Source: CAZJAD01 sp964543855 (GTDB lineage: Bacteria; Electryoneota; RPQS01; DYHQ01). Taken from it: a stretch of DNA of 7,785 nucleotides. Where the stretch lies: contig CAZJAD010000103.1 of assembly GCA_964543855.1 (NCBI GenBank), positions 1-7,785 on the forward strand. The letters run 5' to 3'. The notes under the pieces were generated by a model. The model was given only the letters and a program-made list of their open reading frames with translations, had not been told where the DNA came from and searched no databases. The position numbers and the translations under genes were made by a program. How positions within the stretch are numbered: the stretch's first letter is position 1; every line of letters begins with the position of its first letter. Positions 5,935 through 7,785 of this stretch are shown here, piece after piece.

Positions 5935-6734
5935 TTCGGAGACTCCAGGTGCGCCGTGTCATAGGGTTCGCCGAGCCAAGCGACCGGAGGGAGTCGGCGT
6001 TTGAAAGTGTTACGCACGACAAGGTTGCGGACTTTGGCAACGAGGTCTTCGGAGAATCCTTCCGCCAGAAGCTCGGCACGCGAGGCTCGCTCATCCACCA
6101 TACGGACGAGGAGACGATCTACTTCGTCATAGGTGATGCCGAGCTCCCCTTCATCGGTTTGACCCGGCCAAAGATCAGCGCTCGGGCGCTTGCTCCGGAT
6201 GAATTTCGGGATTCCCAAATGTTCGGCCAAACGGCGCACATCCGTTTTGTAGAGATCCCCCAGAGGACTCAGCGAGCAGGCGTTGTCGCCGTAGAGCGTC
6301 GTATAGCCGAGCAGGGCCTCAGTCTTGTTGCCTGTGCCCAAGACGAGTGCATCCTGATGGGCGCGGTCGAAGAGCACCATCATCCGCGCTCGAGCCATCA
6401 GGTTGCCGCGCCGCACGGGACTCAATTCGGGGTGGAGAGTGAGATACGGATCGATCATCGGCGAGATGTCGACGACTTCCGTGATGATGCCGAGTTGGTC
6501 TGCAAACCGGCGCGCATCGGTCAGGCTGTCGGCTGCGCTTGTCTTGCAGGGTATGTTGAGAGCCAAGAGATTCGCGCTTCCAACGGCACGCACGGCCAGT
6601 GTCGCCGCCACTGCGGAATCGAGCCCTCCAGAGAGGCCAAGGACGAGTCTGGTCCGACTCGCGTCCGAGACGGTCTGCCGAATGAAGTCACCAATGCGGT
6701 TGGCAGTAGACTCACAGTCCTGGAGGAGCATCAT
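5928..6734 (-). CDS. nadE: NAD+ synthetase, ammonia-dependent type
   Basis: NadE converts nicotinic acid adenine dinucleotide to NAD+ with ATP and ammonia, the last step of NAD synthesis. From ATG 6734 it has 268 residues, the usual size of the single-domain enzyme; there is no glutaminase domain. Motifs, counted from that start: the ATP-pyrophosphatase P-loop SGGLDS (35-40), GTGNKTE (133-139), TLYGD (146-150), PLGDLYKTDVRRLAE (157-171) and RPSADLWPGQTDEGELGI (183-200). The frame stays open up to a TTG at 6791, but that codon lies in the tail of the terminator at 6789-6831, so an upstream start is unlikely. Two adjacent ATGs (6734 and 6731) are the candidates, with only a weak GGGA seven bases before the first. 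It heads the overlapping nadE-rsmI-lgt-tmk group. A promoter is expected in 6735-6788 but no convincing one was found. Confidence 0.95.
   Translation of the reverse strand: MMLLQDCESTANRIGDFIRQTVSDASRTRLVLGLSGGLDSAVAATLAVRAVGSANLLALNIPCKTSAADSLTDARRFADQLGIITEVVDISPMIDPYLTLHPELSPVRRGNLMARARMMVLFDRAHQDALVLGTGNKTEALLGYTTLYGDNACSLSPLGDLYKTDVRRLAEHLGIPKFIRSKRPSADLWPGQTDEGELGITYDEVDRLLVRMVDERASRAELLAEGFSEDLVAKVRNLVVRNTFKRRLPPVAWLGEPYDTAHLESPKW
5943..5946 (-). promoter_or_regulatory. Ribosome-binding site of rsmI
   Basis: GGAG on the minus strand lies eight bases before GTG 5934 and eleven before GTG 5931. It sits inside the 3' end of nadE and favours the upstream GTG. Confidence 0.55.
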
Positions 6735-6788
6735 GGAGTATTCCCAGTTTCTGAATGTTGCGCGAAGTCTCGCCAAGCACCGGTATTC

Positions 6789-6831
6789 CAAAACATGACG
6801 GGGCCCATCCGGACCCCGTCAGGCCGTTTTG
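6789..6831 (-). terminator. Rho-independent terminator after the lysine aminotransferase gene (possibly bidirectional)
   Basis: On the minus strand TGACGGGG and CCCCGTCA form an 8-bp stem around a 10-base loop, followed by T and then GTTTTG. A matching CAAAAC precedes the stem, so the A and T tracts can also pair. It begins 25 bases after the aminotransferase stop codon. The near-symmetry means it could also stop transcription arriving on the plus strand. Confidence 0.85.
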
Positions 6832-6856
6832 CATTGTATCGGCAGAATCAAGGGAT

Positions 6857-7785
6857 TCAGGAAACACTGAACCGGTCCACATCGTGCACGGACTTTTCGC
6901 GTCCACAAACCGGGCACACGTCAGGCTTTTTGACGAGCTTCTGGAGCCCGGCACGCAACATGTCGAACCCTTCTTCCATTTCGGCCAGAGAGAGGTTGAG
7001 CGCGGGACGGAAGCGAATCGTCCGGTCACCGCAGCCGAGCAGCGCCAGGCCGTATTCGTAGAGCACATGGCGCAGTCCGTCACGGGTCTGACCGTCCGGC
7101 ATGTCAAAAGCACACATCAGGCCTCGGCCACGGGCGTTCGAGACAACCTCGGGAAACTCTTTCTGAATTTCTTGTAACCGCGAGAGCATTTTCTCTCCGA
7201 CGGTCGCTGCATTCCGGATAAGCTTCTCTTCGGTGATGATCTGGATGTAATGGTAAGCCCGGAACATGTCGACGAGATTTCCGCCCCAAGTGGAATTGAT
7301 GCGGCTGGAGATGCGGAAGACATTGTCTTCGACTTCATCGATTTTCCGGCCTGCGGCGAAACCGCACACCTGCGACTTCTTGCCAAAGCAGAACATGTCC
7401 GGCTCGAAGCCGAGATGTTCGAAGCACCACCACTTGCCTGTCATGCCGAAGCCGGTTTGAATCTCGTCGAAGATAAGCATCGCGTCATTTTCATCGGCGA
7501 GAGTCTTGAGCTGGCGCAGAAACTCGACTCGGAAATGGCGATCTCCCCCTTCACACTGGATGGGCTCGACGAGAATGGCACAGATGTCATCCTTGTTCTC
7601 GAGGAAAGCCGTCTTAATCTGATTGACGGCCAGTTTTTCGAGTTGCTCCACTTCTTCCAAGTTCCCCTCTGTGAGCGGGAATTTCATCGCGGGGCTAATC
7701 ACTCGCGGCCAGAGGAACTTGCCGAAGTACTTGTACTTGTTTGGATCGGCCGTGTTCGTCATGGAAACGGTGTATCCGGAGCGGC
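6857..7785 (-). CDS. lat: L-lysine 6-aminotransferase (lysine epsilon-aminotransferase), 5' end cut by window edge
   Basis: This PLP enzyme moves the epsilon-amino group of L-lysine to 2-oxoglutarate, giving aminoadipate semialdehyde and glutamate. The frame is open to the window edge and begins RSGYTVSMTNT, so the Met at 7762 is internal; roughly the first 140 residues are missing. Counting from that Met, the order and spacing match M. tuberculosis Lat closely: Glu71 in EGGDRHFR (Glu243, the substrate-switch residue), Asp99 in FDEIQTG (Asp271), Lys128 in FGKKSQVCG (Schiff-base Lys300), Asn156 and Thr158 in NSTWGG (Asn328, Thr330), and Arg250 in IRFRP (Arg422). Odd feature: the protein continues past the usual C-terminus with a tail containing CPVCG (283-287), like one zinc knuckle. 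The stop is TGA 6859-6857 and a terminator follows. Other class III aminotransferases are possible but the GGDRHFR and KKSQVCG motifs argue for Lat. Confidence 0.93.
   Translation of the reverse strand, partial: RSGYTVSMTNTADPNKYKYFGKFLWPRVISPAMKFPLTEGNLEEVEQLEKLAVNQIKTAFLENKDDICAILVEPIQCEGGDRHFRVEFLRQLKTLADENDAMLIFDEIQTGFGMTGKWWCFEHLGFEPDMFCFGKKSQVCGFAAGRKIDEVEDNVFRISSRINSTWGGNLVDMFRAYHYIQIITEEKLIRNAATVGEKMLSRLQEIQKEFPEVVSNARGRGLMCAFDMPDGQTRDGLRHVLYEYGLALLGCGDRTIRFRPALNLSLAEMEEGFDMLRAGLQKLVKKPDVCPVCGREKSVHDVDRFSVS

Noticed and set aside
5874..7061. A 395-codon plus-strand open frame antisense to nadE and the end of lat
   Set aside because: It lies opposite two genes with intact family motifs, crosses the terminator hairpin, has no recognisable domain and no ribosome-binding site. 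Long antisense frames are common in GC-rich coding DNA.

Overview
The window holds a compact, one-directional block of bacterial housekeeping and cell-envelope genes. Every convincing gene lies on the minus strand, so transcription runs from base 7785 toward base 1. In that order they are: a 5'-truncated L-lysine 6-aminotransferase, NAD+ synthetase (nadE), 16S rRNA 2'-O-methyltransferase (rsmI), prolipoprotein diacylglyceryl transferase (lgt), thymidylate kinase (tmk), an exported S41 C-terminal processing protease (ctpA family), a TSUP/TauE-type membrane permease, and SAICAR synthase (purC), which runs off the left edge. The standard genetic code fits, with TAA, TAG and TGA all used as stops and ATG, GTG and TTG as starts. 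The sequence is fairly GC-rich. The prolipoprotein transferase, the exported tail-processing protease and the non-proteobacterial flavour of several proteins suggest an uncultured, probably Gram-negative bacterium, perhaps of the FCB assemblage (Zixibacteria/Gemmatimonadota-like). That placement is a loose inference from protein style, not a demonstrated one.

Right part (6857-7785): the lysine aminotransferase ends with an unusual cysteine-containing tail and is followed by a strong intrinsic terminator (6789-6831). This separates it from the next unit. Centre (3747-6734): nadE, rsmI, lgt and tmk are packed with overlapping stop and start codons (7, 1 or 4, and 4 bases), three of them behind good ribosome-binding sites. 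They are almost certainly one translationally coupled operon linking NAD synthesis, ribosome modification, lipoprotein maturation and dTTP synthesis. Left-centre (1124-3622): after a gap of about 120 bases come ctpA and, nine bases behind it, the TSUP permease, which starts with TTG. Left (1-1123): a 227-base intergenic region separates the permease from purC. It is the only part of the window with structure not explained by genes: a perfect 14-bp palindrome, four degenerate 18-bp tandem repeats, a 9-bp GC hairpin that shares an arm with the first repeat, and a second 8-bp hairpin just upstream of purC.

I see no mobile element, CRISPR array, tRNA, rRNA or phage gene, and no clearly new multi-gene system. 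The items most worth a second look are the repeat/hairpin region upstream of purC, the CPVCG tail on the aminotransferase, and the Lgt active-site position where the histidine known from E. coli is replaced.
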